64,000 nt of DNA from Gemmatimonadota bacterium (GTDB lineage Bacteria > Gemmatimonadota > Gemmatimonadetes > Longimicrobiales > Gaopeijiaceae). Below are positions 18,241 through 27,556 of this stretch, piece by piece (the stretch's first letter is position 1; each line of letters starts with the position of its first letter). The notes under the pieces were generated by a model. That model worked only from the letters and a program-made list of their open reading frames with translations. It was not told the origin of the DNA and did not search any database. Made by a program: the position numbers and the translations under genes. The DNA is taken from the NCBI GenBank assembly GCA_029879725.1, contig JAOUPR010000006.1, positions 1-64,000 on the forward strand, in the 5' to 3' direction.

Positions 18241-20679
18241 CTACCGGGTCCAGACGAGGATCACCCCGCACTCGGCACCGGTGCCGCCGAACTCCAGGGG
18301 GATCTCCGATCCGGCTCGGTAGATCTCCACTCCGGTGATCTGCGAGGGCTCCACCAGATCGTCCAGCGTGACGACGTCGCGCGTGCCCGAACTCCGCGGC
18401 ACCACCACTCCGTCGATGTATACGGTGGGGAGACACCCGTTGCGGAGCCGGACGTACGAGCGCGGCCTACCGTCCCGTGCCGCGGCCGTCGTGCTCACCT
18501 GAACGCCGGAGAGGTTCTTGAAGAGGTCGGACGCCGTGAAGGCGTTCTTCCGCTCCAGTTCCTCCGGGGTCAGGAATACCCCCAGGCCATCGGCCATCCG
18601 GTCGAAGAAGCCCGTCATGTCCAGGCGGCGCGAACCCCTCACGACCTCCACGGTGACTCCTTCCACTTCCACGGCCTCCTCGGGAAGCCGCACGTCGATC
18701 TGCGTGCGCTCGCCGGACCGGACGGTGAAGGTGTCGACGACTTCCGCGTATCCCAGATTCCGCACGGAGATCCGGTACGGGCCGTGGTCCACCCCGTCGA
18801 AGCGGAATCGCCCACCGGTGCCCGTGGCCGCCGACACGCCCCCGTCCGCCCGGGCGTCGTCGAGGGACGTCAGGCTGATGGCCGCGCCTTCCACCGCCTC
18901 GCCCGTGCTCCACGCCGACACCTTTCCCGATACCGACGCGGGTCCCTGGAGGGAAAGCCGGACATCATGGGAGAAGACGGTGGCCCCCTCCGGAATGCCC
19001 AGTGTGTCCACCCTCTGCGTGAGGAGCCCCCACCGGGTCGTGACCCGGACCACGGTGTTCACCGGGACCACGCAGGACCGATAGAAGCCGGCCGCGTCCG
19101 TGGTGGCGAAGGCGGCGAGTCCGTCTCGATCCCTCCATTCGAGGTGAACCATGACCCCGTTCCGCCCGGTGTTGAATCTCGCCCTGCCCTCCCACTCGAT
19201 GCGAACCTCGGCTCCGGACAGTGGCACGCCCGAGCCGGCGTCGAGCACGGTACCGAGCAACACGGCCGACCCTTCGGGACGCCCCTCCTCCCCCACGTCG
19301 CACAGACCCGCGAGCGACTCCGCCCGCGACGGGAGCCGAAGCTGCACGCTTCCGATGCGACCGGCCTCCAACGTCACGGACGTGGACGGGCCACGACCCC
19401 CGAACTCCTCCAGTGCCGGATGGCTCCACGCCACCTCGTAGAGTCCTTCGAGGAGCTCGCTGAAGCGGAACGCTCCCTGGGCGTCGGTGACCGTGGAGTC
19501 CGCGGTGCCGACCAACCGCACCACCGCGCCCGCCAGCGGATCGCTTCCGAGGCTGTCGAGTACGACGCCCTCCAGCGCCGCGGTGCTCGCGGTGAGCACC
19601 ACGCCACCACCGGGCTCACGAACCCGGATGACCCGCCCCCCCTCTTCCCGGATCCCGGTCTGGTGGATCCGGGTCCGCCCGTCCCGGTCCAGTGATCGGG
19701 CCAGCCACGGCATCTTGAGCGTCCACGAGGGGATGATCCAGGTGCCGTTGGGAAGCTTCTGGAATCGGATCTCCCCACCGGCCTCGCGAAGGCTCACGTC
19801 GGTGTGGATGTTCACGTAGTCGTAGCGGAGGCTCTGGAGTTGAGCCGTGGACGGGTCCACCCACATCACGCCCTGGATGTCGGCGACCCGGCGGCCCCGG
19901 ACGGGCTCGAAGGCCAGCCCCACCATCCCGGCATCGCCTCCACTCCCGACCCTGAGCCGAAGGCAATGGGATTCGAGGAATTCGTCGGAGAGAAGCACCC
20001 TCGCGTCGGGACCGAAATAGACGTCTCCGTTCCCCCGGGGATCCGGACGCACGAACCCCTTCTCCATCAGGTCCTCGGGGGGGCGGCTCTCGTAGGGAGT
20101 GCGCATGTACGCCGTGCTGGTCCGCCTCTGCTCGTTGGAAACGCGCCGGGTGTCGAATTCCACATCGCGCACGAAGCGCTGGGTCCGGTACTCGTACATC
20201 CCCCGCTCGTCCGTCCAGCGGGCGGCCTCCAGAGCCTTGCGGACCTCGTCCCACACCTGCGCCACGCGAAGGCCTTCCGCAGGCCGCACGGTGCAACGCT
20301 CCTCTCCCTCCACGGAGAGTCCCTCCAGCTCGATGGCCCGGGTGCTCATGGCGACCTCCACCAGGGTGGTCTCGCCGGACACCACGGATACGCCCTCGCG
20401 GGTGGCCGTGGCGTGTCCGATGAGCTCAGCCGTCAGGGAGTACGCCCCGGACCTCAAGGAGGTGAAGAGGAACTGTCCCCGTGGATCGGTGAGAATGCGC
20501 TCCACGTTCCGTCCGGCCGGATCCACGAGCGTCACCAGCACGCCCTGCAGCGGCCGCGCCGTGCCGGCCTCCGAGATGCGCACCAGGAGGGCCTGGCCAC
20601 CGGCCGGAACGGCCGTGCCCAACCACAGTCCCACCATCAGGAGTAGCCGCCATCCGGCTCGCTCTCGGCGTCGCGACAT
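18241..20679 (-). CDS. Exported protein with repeated carboxypeptidase-regulatory domains and a C-terminal TonB plug without barrel
   Basis: ATG at 20679 lies two bases after the carbonic anhydrase stop, with GGGAG upstream. The 812-residue product has a signal peptide (…PAGGQ) and a carboxypeptidase-D-regulatory domain at about residues 25-110 (GVLVTLVDPAGRNV, LTDPRGQFLFTSL). A unique domain of about 230 residues follows, then three more regulatory-like domains (LEGVVLDSLGSDPLAGAVV; LLGTVLDAGSGVPLSGAEV; VSGKVSAWSTGEAVEGAAI). It ends in a TonB plug-like segment (ELERKNAFTASDLFKNLSGVQV, NGCLPTVYIDGVVV, GVEIYRAGSEIPLEFGG). There is no beta-barrel after the plug. The architecture is common in Gemmatimonadota but functionally uncharacterised. 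It may be an outer-membrane or periplasmic sensing/scaffold protein. Confidence 0.82.
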   Translation of the reverse strand: MSRRRERAGWRLLLMVGLWLGTAVPAGGQALLVRISEAGTARPLQGVLVTLVDPAGRNVERILTDPRGQFLFTSLRSGAYSLTAELIGHATATREGVSVVSGETTLVEVAMSTRAIELEGLSVEGEERCTVRPAEGLRVAQVWDEVRKALEAARWTDERGMYEYRTQRFVRDVEFDTRRVSNEQRRTSTAYMRTPYESRPPEDLMEKGFVRPDPRGNGDVYFGPDARVLLSDEFLESHCLRLRVGSGGDAGMVGLAFEPVRGRRVADIQGVMWVDPSTAQLQSLRYDYVNIHTDVSLREAGGEIRFQKLPNGTWIIPSWTLKMPWLARSLDRDGRTRIHQTGIREEGGRVIRVREPGGGVVLTASTAALEGVVLDSLGSDPLAGAVVRLVGTADSTVTDAQGAFRFSELLEGLYEVAWSHPALEEFGGRGPSTSVTLEAGRIGSVQLRLPSRAESLAGLCDVGEEGRPEGSAVLLGTVLDAGSGVPLSGAEVRIEWEGRARFNTGRNGVMVHLEWRDRDGLAAFATTDAAGFYRSCVVPVNTVVRVTTRWGLLTQRVDTLGIPEGATVFSHDVRLSLQGPASVSGKVSAWSTGEAVEGAAISLTSLDDARADGGVSAATGTGGRFRFDGVDHGPYRISVRNLGYAEVVDTFTVRSGERTQIDVRLPEEAVEVEGVTVEVVRGSRRLDMTGFFDRMADGLGVFLTPEELERKNAFTASDLFKNLSGVQVSTTAAARDGRPRSYVRLRNGCLPTVYIDGVVVPRSSGTRDVVTLDDLVEPSQITGVEIYRAGSEIPLEFGGTGAECGVILVWTR

Positions 20680-20681
20680 GT

Positions 20682-21311
20682 TCACACTCCCGGCGGCACA
20701 CCATCGAAGAATTCCACCACGCCCGTCTCCAGGGAGTACTCCGCTCCCACCACCAGGAGCCCATCGTCCTGTATGAACTCCTCCAGCACGCTGGAGCCGT
20801 GGCGGAGGTGGTCGGCGGACGCGCGGATGTTCGCCCGCACCGCCCGCCGGGCCAGAGCGTCGGGCGAGCCCCTGAGGTCGGTCTCCATCAAACCCTCCAC
20901 GGCAGGCCGGATACGGTCCACGATGGAGCGCAGATGAGGAGACCGGAGCTCCGTGGGGCGATCGAGCTCCTCCAGGGTGGCCAGGACGGCGCCGCACATG
21001 GAGTGGCCCAACACCACCACCAGCCGGGTCCCGAACCGATCCGCCGCGAACTCCACGCTCCCGATCTGTGACGGCGCCACCACGTTCCCGGCCACGCGGA
21101 TCACGAACAGATCCCCCAGCCCCTGGCCGAAGACGATCTCCGCGGGAACGCGCGAATCCGAGCAGCCGAGAATGATGGCGAACGGCTCCTGTCCACCGGC
21201 GAGCTCGGATGGATGGATCCGGGGGGTGGACGCTTCCCCGCGCCGCGTATCCTCCACGAAGCGCCGGTTGCCTTCACGAAGCCGCTGGAGTGCCTCAATT
21301 CCCGAGATCAT
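20682..21311 (-). CDS. Beta-class carbonic anhydrase
   Basis: A 209-residue enzyme that interconverts CO2 and bicarbonate. The zinc ligands and dyad are all present: Cys50 and Asp52 of CSDSR, and His103 and Cys106 of GHSMCG. The ATG start (21311) gives the expected N-terminus. It is the first gene of a leftward pair; the plug-type TonB protein begins two bases after its stop. The association is unusual because the enzyme is cytosolic and the partner exported. The helicase gene is divergent from it. Confidence 0.93.
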   Translation of the reverse strand: MISGIEALQRLREGNRRFVEDTRRGEASTPRIHPSELAGGQEPFAIILGCSDSRVPAEIVFGQGLGDLFVIRVAGNVVAPSQIGSVEFAADRFGTRLVVVLGHSMCGAVLATLEELDRPTELRSPHLRSIVDRIRPAVEGLMETDLRGSPDALARRAVRANIRASADHLRHGSSVLEEFIQDDGLLVVGAEYSLETGVVEFFDGVPPGV

Positions 21312-21592
21312 GTTTCGTTCGTCCTCTCCATCCACCGGGCATCGGACTCTCCGGAATCCTCGCCGTCCACGAGTGTGACACGTCGGTCGAAGGTAGCCGC
21401 CGGAGGCTCCGCGCTCCACCTCACCGAGCCAGGGAGGTGCGCCGACCTCGCTCTTCCGCTAGGTTACGATCTGCGGGATACCCACCTCGAGCCCTCGGTT
21501 CCGGGGGCCATCACTCGCTACAACCTCTGCGCCAGCTTATCGAGCCGGATGTTCCGGCCGGCCTGCTGTGTGCCTATACACCGGACAGATCT

Positions 21593-22906
21593 TTGGCATT
21601 TTCCGCCCTCAATTTGCACCCGACCCTCGTCAGAGGCGTCGCGGACCTGGGCTTCATTCGCCCCACTCCCATCCAGTTGGAAGCCATTCCCCACGCCCTG
21701 GAGGGCCGGGATCTCCTGGCCTGCGCGGCCACGGGAAGCGGGAAGACCGCGGCCTTCCTCCTCCCCATACTCCATCAGCTGGTGGACCGCCCCCGGGGAA
21801 CGACCCGGGCACTGGTGCTGGCCCCCACACGGGAACTGGCGCTCCAGATCCTCGACGACCTCAACGGACTGGCCCGGTATACCGGACTCAAGGCCGCCGC
21901 CGTGCACGGCGGAGTCGGGATGGGCCCCCAGGAGAAGGCGTTCCGCACCGGCGCCGACGTCATCATCGCCACGCCGGGCCGGCTACTCGATCATTTCCAG
22001 TACGGCTACGCGAGCCTGTCGGGGTTGGAGTACCTCGTACTCGACGAAGCCGACCGTATGCTGGACATGGGCTTTCTCCCGGACATCCGGCGCGTGCTTC
22101 GTCACGTTCCCAAGCCGAAGCAGACGTTCTTCTTCAGCGCCACCATGCCGGCCCCCATCGAGAAGCTGACCCACGAGATCCTGCGGGCTCCCGCGAAGGT
22201 CGCGCTCCAGCGGCGAGCCGCGCCGGCCAAGGGTGTGACGCAGGCGCTCTACCCCGTTCCCGCCGGTCTCAAGGGGACGTTGTTGGTGGAGCTCCTCAAG
22301 AAGGGGCACATGGAGGAGGCGCTGGTGTTCACGCGCACCAAGCACCGTGCGAACCGCCTCGCCAAGCTCCTCAACCAGAACGGGATCTCTGCCGAGCGGA
22401 TCCACGGCAACCGCTCCCAGGCGCAGCGCACCAAGGCCCTGGCGGGCTTCAAGGCGGGAGAATATCGGGTTCTGGTGGCCACGGACATCGCTGCCCGCGG
22501 GATCGACGTGGAGGCCCTGGGACACGTGGTGAACTTCGACGTTCCCGGCGCACCCGAAGACTACATCCACAGGGTCGGGCGCACCGCCCGGGCCGAGGCC
22601 ACGGGAGAGGCGTTCACCTTCGTGACGCCGGAAGACGAGGCGGACATCAAGCAGATCGAGAAGGTGCTGGGATCCAAGATCGACCGGGTCCTCCTGGAAG
22701 GATTCCACTACCAGGCCACGGCCGACGCGCCCCTGGAGGTACCCATCCGTGAGCGCCTGGCGGCTTCCCGGAACCGGAACCGGAAGAGCGGAGACCGGGG
22801 CCGGGGGTCGGCGGCGAAGAGCGCGACGAAAGGGGCCCAGGGAGGCGGGAACGGCGCGGAGAAGGGTGGAGCGCAGCACCGGCGATTCGGCCGGCGTCGC
22901 AAATAG
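21593..22906 (+). CDS. DEAD-box ATP-dependent RNA helicase
   Basis: A 437-residue RhlE-like helicase that unwinds structured RNA, probably in ribosome assembly or RNA decay. The ordered motifs are the Q motif (GFIRPTPIQ, 20-28), Walker A AATGSGKT (45-52), PTREL (79), DEAD (151-154), SAT (182-184), RGID (302-305) and HRVGRTAR (326-333). A basic, Gly/Arg/Lys-rich tail of about 60 residues follows, typical of RNA-binding extensions. No in-frame ATG precedes the helicase core, so the TTG at 21593 (giving MAFSALNLHP…) is the best start, with GGAC upstream. The gene is divergent from the carbonic anhydrase gene across 281 bases. Confidence 0.93.
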   Translation: MAFSALNLHPTLVRGVADLGFIRPTPIQLEAIPHALEGRDLLACAATGSGKTAAFLLPILHQLVDRPRGTTRALVLAPTRELALQILDDLNGLARYTGLKAAAVHGGVGMGPQEKAFRTGADVIIATPGRLLDHFQYGYASLSGLEYLVLDEADRMLDMGFLPDIRRVLRHVPKPKQTFFFSATMPAPIEKLTHEILRAPAKVALQRRAAPAKGVTQALYPVPAGLKGTLLVELLKKGHMEEALVFTRTKHRANRLAKLLNQNGISAERIHGNRSQAQRTKALAGFKAGEYRVLVATDIAARGIDVEALGHVVNFDVPGAPEDYIHRVGRTARAEATGEAFTFVTPEDEADIKQIEKVLGSKIDRVLLEGFHYQATADAPLEVPIRERLAASRNRNRKSGDRGRGSAAKSATKGAQGGGNGAEKGGAQHRRFGRRRK

Positions 22907-22927
22907 TCCACGCCGGGCGAAGACCCC

Positions 22928-24187
22928 CTACCACCTCAGCCTGAACCGTACCACGTATTCCGTGTGCCGGTCGTCCCGCAGCACGCCGGTGACGGATTCG
23001 TGGTCCGCGACGTGGGGCTCGAAGGCCGCCGGAAGCCGTACGGTCGCCACCGCCGCGCCCGTACGGTCGAAGACTTCCCAGGTTCGGGGGTCCGGGTCGT
23101 CCATCATCTCGCCTACGCTGAGTGTCACTTCGCGGGCCACGGGGTCTTCCGCGAGGTCGCCGCGCTCCACCCAGAGGCTCCCGTCACTGCCGGTGATCAT
23201 CCCTCCGATCACCGGCAGGTACGGAACCACGGGCTCGCGGCCCTGGGTGACCCGGCGCATCTCCTCCGTCTTCCCCGGGTAGGGAGGAATCTCTTCGAAG
23301 AAGGCCTCCACCGATGTCCGGAAGGACTCGAAGAGGTCCGGAGTCACTCCGGCACGCTCCACGTCGCGGCGGATACGCCGAACGAGCACACCGGCGTCAT
23401 CCAACACCTCGATGTCGTATCCGTCTCCCGCGGTGTAGAAGATGCGGCCGTCCACCGCGGCCTGGATCCGGGGTACCGGATCGAAGATGGGAGGTGATTC
23501 CAGGTCCATTCCCCCACGGAAGGTCAGGCTACGGCCCGGGCGCACGGCCAGGCGCTCGCCGATCGTACCGTCCCGGGGGTCCACGGCGTGGACACCCAGA
23601 GAGTACGTCATCCGGTCACCGGGCCGCAGGGTGGAGGGATCGGGAAACCGCAGGACGGTCCCCACCCAGTGGCGGTCGGACCTCCCCAGGAGAGAAACCG
23701 TCCCGGCGTCTCCCCGATTTCGCGGCCAGGACGTCAGGAACCCCCCGCCCAGATCGAAGAGGATGGTGACAGGGCGCCCGGCGGAGGAGGCGACCACGAA
23801 CACCGTGTCTCCCGCCACCCCCGCGGACTGCAGCATGTCGGTGGCGCCGCTCCCCACACCCTTCCCCCCGAACTGGCGGATGAACTCACCGTCGGCGGTG
23901 TAGACCCGCACCGTGGCCGAACCCCCGTCCGCGACCACGAGGGTGCCGTCGGAGGTGGTGGCCACCGAGCGCACCCCGTTGAGCGCGTAGGGTCCATCTC
24001 CCTCGGCCACACCGATTCGCAGCTCTTCCTTCACGCGGACCCCGGGGAGCTTTCCCGGCGCGCCGAGGACGATCTCCACACCGGCGCTGTCGGTCACGGT
24101 GGTGGGCGGCGGAGCGCCGCCCCCCCAGCAGGACCCGATGTTCCATCCACCGAAAAAGGGGAGGACCGCAACCACTTTCCAGTTCAC
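22928..24187 (-). CDS. 6-bladed beta-propeller protein, probable lipoprotein
   Basis: A 419-residue protein with the start GTG 24187, preceded by a G-rich site. The short hydrophobic N-terminus ends in IGSC (Cys20), a plausible lipobox. The family hallmark DSAGVEIV follows, then propeller blades with a YTADGEFIRQFGGKG-type strand turn. This is the large Gemmatimonadota/Bacteroidota family of short NHL/6-bladed-propeller lipoproteins with no known activity. A second member lies at 37264-38493. It stands alone between the helicase (convergent) and infA (same strand, 158 bases upstream). Confidence 0.8.
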   Translation of the reverse strand: MNWKVVAVLPFFGGWNIGSCWGGGAPPPTTVTDSAGVEIVLGAPGKLPGVRVKEELRIGVAEGDGPYALNGVRSVATTSDGTLVVADGGSATVRVYTADGEFIRQFGGKGVGSGATDMLQSAGVAGDTVFVVASSAGRPVTILFDLGGGFLTSWPRNRGDAGTVSLLGRSDRHWVGTVLRFPDPSTLRPGDRMTYSLGVHAVDPRDGTIGERLAVRPGRSLTFRGGMDLESPPIFDPVPRIQAAVDGRIFYTAGDGYDIEVLDDAGVLVRRIRRDVERAGVTPDLFESFRTSVEAFFEEIPPYPGKTEEMRRVTQGREPVVPYLPVIGGMITGSDGSLWVERGDLAEDPVAREVTLSVGEMMDDPDPRTWEVFDRTGAAVATVRLPAAFEPHVADHESVTGVLRDDRHTEYVVRFRLRW

Positions 24188-24345
24188 ACAGACCCCCGAT
24201 CAATCCGAAGACACACGACGGTTACGCGTCACCGAGGCAATTCCTGCGTCGATGCGCACCCTAGAACGTTAGGCCCTCCGGGCGGGCCGACGCCAGCATG
24301 TCGAATGGGGGGATGGCACGGCCGAGACACTCCCGGTGTCCCGCA

Positions 24346-24615
24346 CTACCGTCGCCGGTAGTTCCCGGTCCGCTGGGGAGGCGGAGAGGCGTTCGCCTCC
24401 TTGTGCCGGTAGGTGATCCGTCCGCGGGTGAGGTCGTACGGAGACAACTCCAGGGTGACGAGGTCACCCACCAACACGCGAATCCGGAACTTCGACATCT
24501 TCCCGGCGGCGTAGGCCACGACGATGTGGTCGTTCTGGAGCTTCACGCGGAACTTCTGGTCCGGAAGTACTTCCGTGACCGTTCCCTGGAGTTCGATTGC
24601 TTCCTGCTTCGCCAT
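24346..24615 (-). CDS. infA: Translation initiation factor IF-1
   Basis: An 89-residue OB-fold protein that occupies the ribosomal A site during initiation. The start [18 protein letters not shown] and the core [18 protein letters not shown]…[27 protein letters not shown] match IF-1. Most IF-1 proteins end near the YR of this core (about 72 residues); this one carries an extra proline- and arginine-rich tail of about 17 residues. It lies alone, downstream of the cold-shock gene and separated from it by a terminator, away from the ribosomal protein cluster where infA often sits. Confidence 0.95.
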   Translation of the reverse strand: MAKQEAIELQGTVTEVLPDQKFRVKLQNDHIVVAYAAGKMSKFRIRVLVGDLVTLELSPYDLTRGRITYRHKEANASPPPQRTGNYRRR

Positions 24616-24690
24616 GATACCTCGATGGCCGTGATGGCCCGGATGAGTAGCCGGCGACGTAGGGGGACTCGCCCCCGGCCGTCGCGCGAC

Positions 24691-24731
24691 AGAAAAAAGA
24701 TGGGGCCGCCCCGAGACACGGGACGGCCCCA
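24691..24731 (-). terminator. Rho-independent terminator of the cold-shock gene
   Basis: A 13-bp stem (24701-24713 with 24719-24731, one G-U pair) closes an AGACA loop. On the minus strand it is followed by TCTTTTTTCT, a proper T-run. It begins 27 bases after the cold-shock stop and insulates infA. Confidence 0.9.
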
Positions 24732-24758
24732 CTCTGGATCTAGCGGTCCTGGCTGCGG

Positions 24759-24965
24759 TCAGACTGCAACCACGTTCTCCGCCGCCGGGCCCTTCGCGCC
24801 CTGCACCACTTCGAACTCGACGACGGCTCCCTCGGCGAGGCTCTTGAAGCCCTGCGCCTGGATCGCGCTGTGATGGACGAAGCAGTCCTTGCTGCCGTCC
24901 TCAGGCGTGATGAATCCGAAGCCCTTGCTGTCGTTGAACCACTTCACTGTTCCCCTGATACGCAT
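24759..24965 (-). CDS. Cold-shock domain protein
   Basis: A 68-residue single cold-shock domain that binds single-stranded RNA/DNA and melts RNA structure. It starts [18 protein letters not shown] with RNP1 (KGFGFI). RNP2 reads CFVHHSAI where most relatives have VFVHFSAI, so one aromatic stacking position is His. The ATG at 24965 is fixed by the family N-terminus. The leader upstream is long (about 100 bases) and carries an inverted repeat (25051-25067), in keeping with post-transcriptional control of csp genes. It has its own terminator. Confidence 0.95.
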   Translation of the reverse strand: MRIRGTVKWFNDSKGFGFITPEDGSKDCFVHHSAIQAQGFKSLAEGAVVEFEVVQGAKGPAAENVVAV

Positions 24966-25287
24966 TATTGCGCTCCCTGGTTGTGCGAGTCGGAGTCGCG
25001 CTAACACGTACATGCCGACCTGCTGTATACGCGGATATCCCGCGCACGGTGTGACCCTCATGGTCACGTATACTCACTGATACCACAGAGCGGCGGCCTC
25101 CAAGAACGAGACCCCCGCCCTCATGCAAATGGATGCACTCAGGACCGGAGTGCTGGCTAAGGCTCGCTCAATCGGGTCTTCCCGTCAACCGGGTGGCGGG
25201 CATCGCGGCCGCGCTTCCTGAACTTTCCGGCCCGGGAAGGGTTTGACCGGGCTCATACCCCCCGTTCCTGCATCATGCGAGGATCCC
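24966..25287. other. Divergent intergenic region of csp and the PPIase gene
   Basis: These 322 bases hold no gene I can support. They contain the cold-shock leader with the inverted repeat at 25051-25067 flanked by two GTATAC palindromes (25025-25030 and 25068-25073). Near the other end is a TTGACC (25243-25248) that could be a -35 element for the rightward PPIase gene, though I see no convincing -10. Confidence 0.5.
25051..25067. promoter_or_regulatory. Inverted repeat in the cold-shock leader
   Basis: GTGACC (25051-25056) and GGTCAC (25062-25067) are perfect inverted copies around CTCAT, and a GTATAC palindrome abuts the right arm. It is either an operator or a small RNA hairpin in the 5' leader of the cold-shock transcript. 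Confidence 0.4.
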
Positions 25288-25716
25288 GTGAGCCAGGCGA
25301 AGAAAGGCGACACCGTGCACGTCCACTACACAGGCCGTCTCGAAGACGGAACCGTGTTCGACAGTTCCGACGGGCGCGACCCGCTGGAGTTCACGCTCGG
25401 AGAGGGGCGTGTGATCCAGGGCTTCGAAGACGCCGTGAGCGGGCTGTCGGTCGGTGCCACCACGGAGACCCGGATCCCGCCGGAAATGGCGTACGGGCAC
25501 CGGTCCGAAGAGATGGTCCTCACGATTCCCCGGGGCGAACTGCCCGACGACATGGATCCCGCCGTGGGTGACGTGCTGGAAATGACCACCGAGGACGGTC
25601 AGAGTGTGCCCGTCGCCGTCACGGTGGCCGCCGAGGACTCCATCGAGGTAGACGCCAACCACCCCCTGGCCGGAAAGGTGCTCATCTTCGATCTGGAGCT
25701 GGTGAAGATCCTCTGA
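25288..25716 (+). CDS. SlyD-type FKBP peptidyl-prolyl isomerase
   Basis: A 142-residue cytosolic isomerase/chaperone. An FKBP core (VHVHYTGRLEDGTVFDSS, FTLGEGRVIQGFEDAVSG) is interrupted by the 'insert-in-flap' chaperone domain (RGELPDDMDPAVGDVLEM…) and closes with NHPLAGKVLIFDLEL, the SlyD signature. The His/Cys-rich metal-binding tail of E. coli SlyD is absent. Start is GTG 25288 with CGAGGA just upstream. Its last 35 bases overlap the end of the convergent S15 peptidase gene. Confidence 0.92.
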   Translation: MSQAKKGDTVHVHYTGRLEDGTVFDSSDGRDPLEFTLGEGRVIQGFEDAVSGLSVGATTETRIPPEMAYGHRSEEMVLTIPRGELPDDMDPAVGDVLEMTTEDGQSVPVAVTVAAEDSIEVDANHPLAGKVLIFDLELVKIL

Positions 25717-27556
25717 GGGCCCGCTCCAGCGCTCCTCGTCCTCCCACCACGGGCAACTCGACGCTCGTTCCGTCCAGATCGACGGTGAGCGTGGTTCCCG
25801 GGTCGGGATGGAGGGTGAAGTCGCGATCGCTGGAGAAGATCATGAGGCCGATGCGCGAGCCCGCCGGAACGATCTGGTCGTCGGGCTGGAGAGCGAACTC
25901 GACCTCCACGAACTCCCCGGGGACCAGATCCGTCCCGGCCCGTGGTGACGAGATGTCGGGAGCGCCCGCGTTGCGGGGATCCGCCCACCCCCGCGTGATC
26001 ACGTCGTCGTTGATGGACCGGCTCCCCGTCCAGGGAAGGGACACCAGCCATACGGACAGGTTCGCCGCGGGTGCGTCGGCCGCCACCCGGATCCTCGTTC
26101 GCGCGACGCCCGAGAGGTGGACGTCCTCTCTCAGGACCGGCGTGGCGAAGAGGAGACGATGCGTCGACCACTCCGCCGCGGCCAGCGCCCCGCCGCCGAA
26201 GGAGAAGTTGTCGACCACGGTCCCGGTGCCTCGCCCCCGGCCCGAGGTCGTGGTGAGGGTCCCCGTCCAGGTCCCGTCCCCAGCCGGGTACAGGCGGACG
26301 CCGGCCGCGTCGGGGTTGGGGTAGTCGGCGTAGGGAGTGGGGTCGCTACGTTCCGCGCCCTCCCGCACGATCCACGCGCGCGGATCGCTCTCCACCCCGT
26401 TCTCCACTCCGTACAGGTAGCGCGTGAACCATCGGTTCACGAGCTCCATCGGCGGCGGTCCGCCATGGCCGGCCTGGTGGTAGAAGATCTGCACCGGCAC
26501 GCCCCGGTCCTTCAGCGCCCGGGAGATGCGGAAGGAATGCTCGGGCATGACGTTCCAGTCGTTGAACCCGTGCGACATGAGGGTCGCCGCCCGCACGCCG
26601 TCGATGTGGCTCAGGTAGTCACGGCCGGCCCAGAAATCGTTGTAGTCTCCCGTGACCCGATCCTGGTTCGCGTGCATCTCCCCTTCGCGAACCGTGGCGA
26701 TGCAGTACGCGCGCCGCTCGGGGGACCCGCTGTGGATGAAGTCGAAGAGAACGTCGATGTCCTCTCCCAGGTACCCGCCCGGTGAGCGGACCAGCCCGTT
26801 GGAGCGGTAGTAGTGGTAGTACGAGGTGTTGGGCGCCACGGGGATGATGGCTTCGAGCCCCTCCACACCGGTGGTGGCGGCGGCCAGTGGGAGCGTGCCG
26901 TTATAGGACGTCCCGGTCATCCCCACCTTTCCGGTGGACCACTCGGCACGGACCTCCTCGCTCCCGTCCACGGTGGTGAACCCGCGCGCTCGCCCGTTCA
27001 GCCAGTCGACCACCGCCTTGGGCGCCAGCGACTCGTTCTCACCCCCCACGGTGGGACACCCCTGGGACTGCCCCGTGCCCGGCGACTGGGAGTGCACGAC
27101 CGCGAAGCCCCTCGGTACCCACATCCCCACGTGCGACCTGGAGATGACGGACTGGGAGGCCCGGTGCTGAATCTCCGGCATGGGTCGGCGCGGGATGGGC
27201 TCTCCACCCACCTCCTGCCGGACGTCCCAGAAGTACGCCAGGTCGGTCCCACCGGTCCCCGAATAGTAGGGGCTCGACTCGTAGACCACCGGCACACGCA
27301 ACCCCTCGCTCTCGGTCTGGGCCGGACGCGTCACGTCGACGTGCACGCGGTCCCGCTTTCCGTCGCCGTCGGAATCGAATTCCGTCTCCACCCAGAGTTC
27401 GTGGTGGATCCACCTGGTGGAATCACTGAAGGCGGGCACGGGCTGCGCCTGTCCGTTCTCGAAGACGGGCCTGGCCTGCGCGGCCGCGAGGGTGGGAATA
27501 CCGGCCAGCGCGAGACCGGCGGTGAGGAGACGTGCGTGGCGCTGGATGGAAGTCAT
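25682..27556 (-). CDS. Secreted CocE/NonD (peptidase S15-type) hydrolase, X-Pro dipeptidyl-peptidase-like
   Basis: A 624-residue exported alpha/beta-hydrolase with a signal peptide (…LAAAQ). The catalytic triad can be read as Ser217 (GMTGTSYNGT), Asp333 (SHGFNDWNV) and His364 (HQAGHGG). It ends in the C-terminal jelly-roll domain of the family (AANLSVWLVSLPWTG, PGEFVEVEFALQPDDQIVPAGSRIGLMIFSSD). It should cleave Xaa-Pro dipeptides or acyl esters in the periplasm. The ATG at 27556 is unambiguous. The 3' end overlaps the PPIase gene by 35 bases, tail to tail. Confidence 0.92.
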   Translation of the reverse strand: MTSIQRHARLLTAGLALAGIPTLAAAQARPVFENGQAQPVPAFSDSTRWIHHELWVETEFDSDGDGKRDRVHVDVTRPAQTESEGLRVPVVYESSPYYSGTGGTDLAYFWDVRQEVGGEPIPRRPMPEIQHRASQSVISRSHVGMWVPRGFAVVHSQSPGTGQSQGCPTVGGENESLAPKAVVDWLNGRARGFTTVDGSEEVRAEWSTGKVGMTGTSYNGTLPLAAATTGVEGLEAIIPVAPNTSYYHYYRSNGLVRSPGGYLGEDIDVLFDFIHSGSPERRAYCIATVREGEMHANQDRVTGDYNDFWAGRDYLSHIDGVRAATLMSHGFNDWNVMPEHSFRISRALKDRGVPVQIFYHQAGHGGPPPMELVNRWFTRYLYGVENGVESDPRAWIVREGAERSDPTPYADYPNPDAAGVRLYPAGDGTWTGTLTTTSGRGRGTGTVVDNFSFGGGALAAAEWSTHRLLFATPVLREDVHLSGVARTRIRVAADAPAANLSVWLVSLPWTGSRSINDDVITRGWADPRNAGAPDISSPRAGTDLVPGEFVEVEFALQPDDQIVPAGSRIGLMIFSSDRDFTLHPDPGTTLTVDLDGTSVELPVVGGRGALERALRGSSPAPDRR

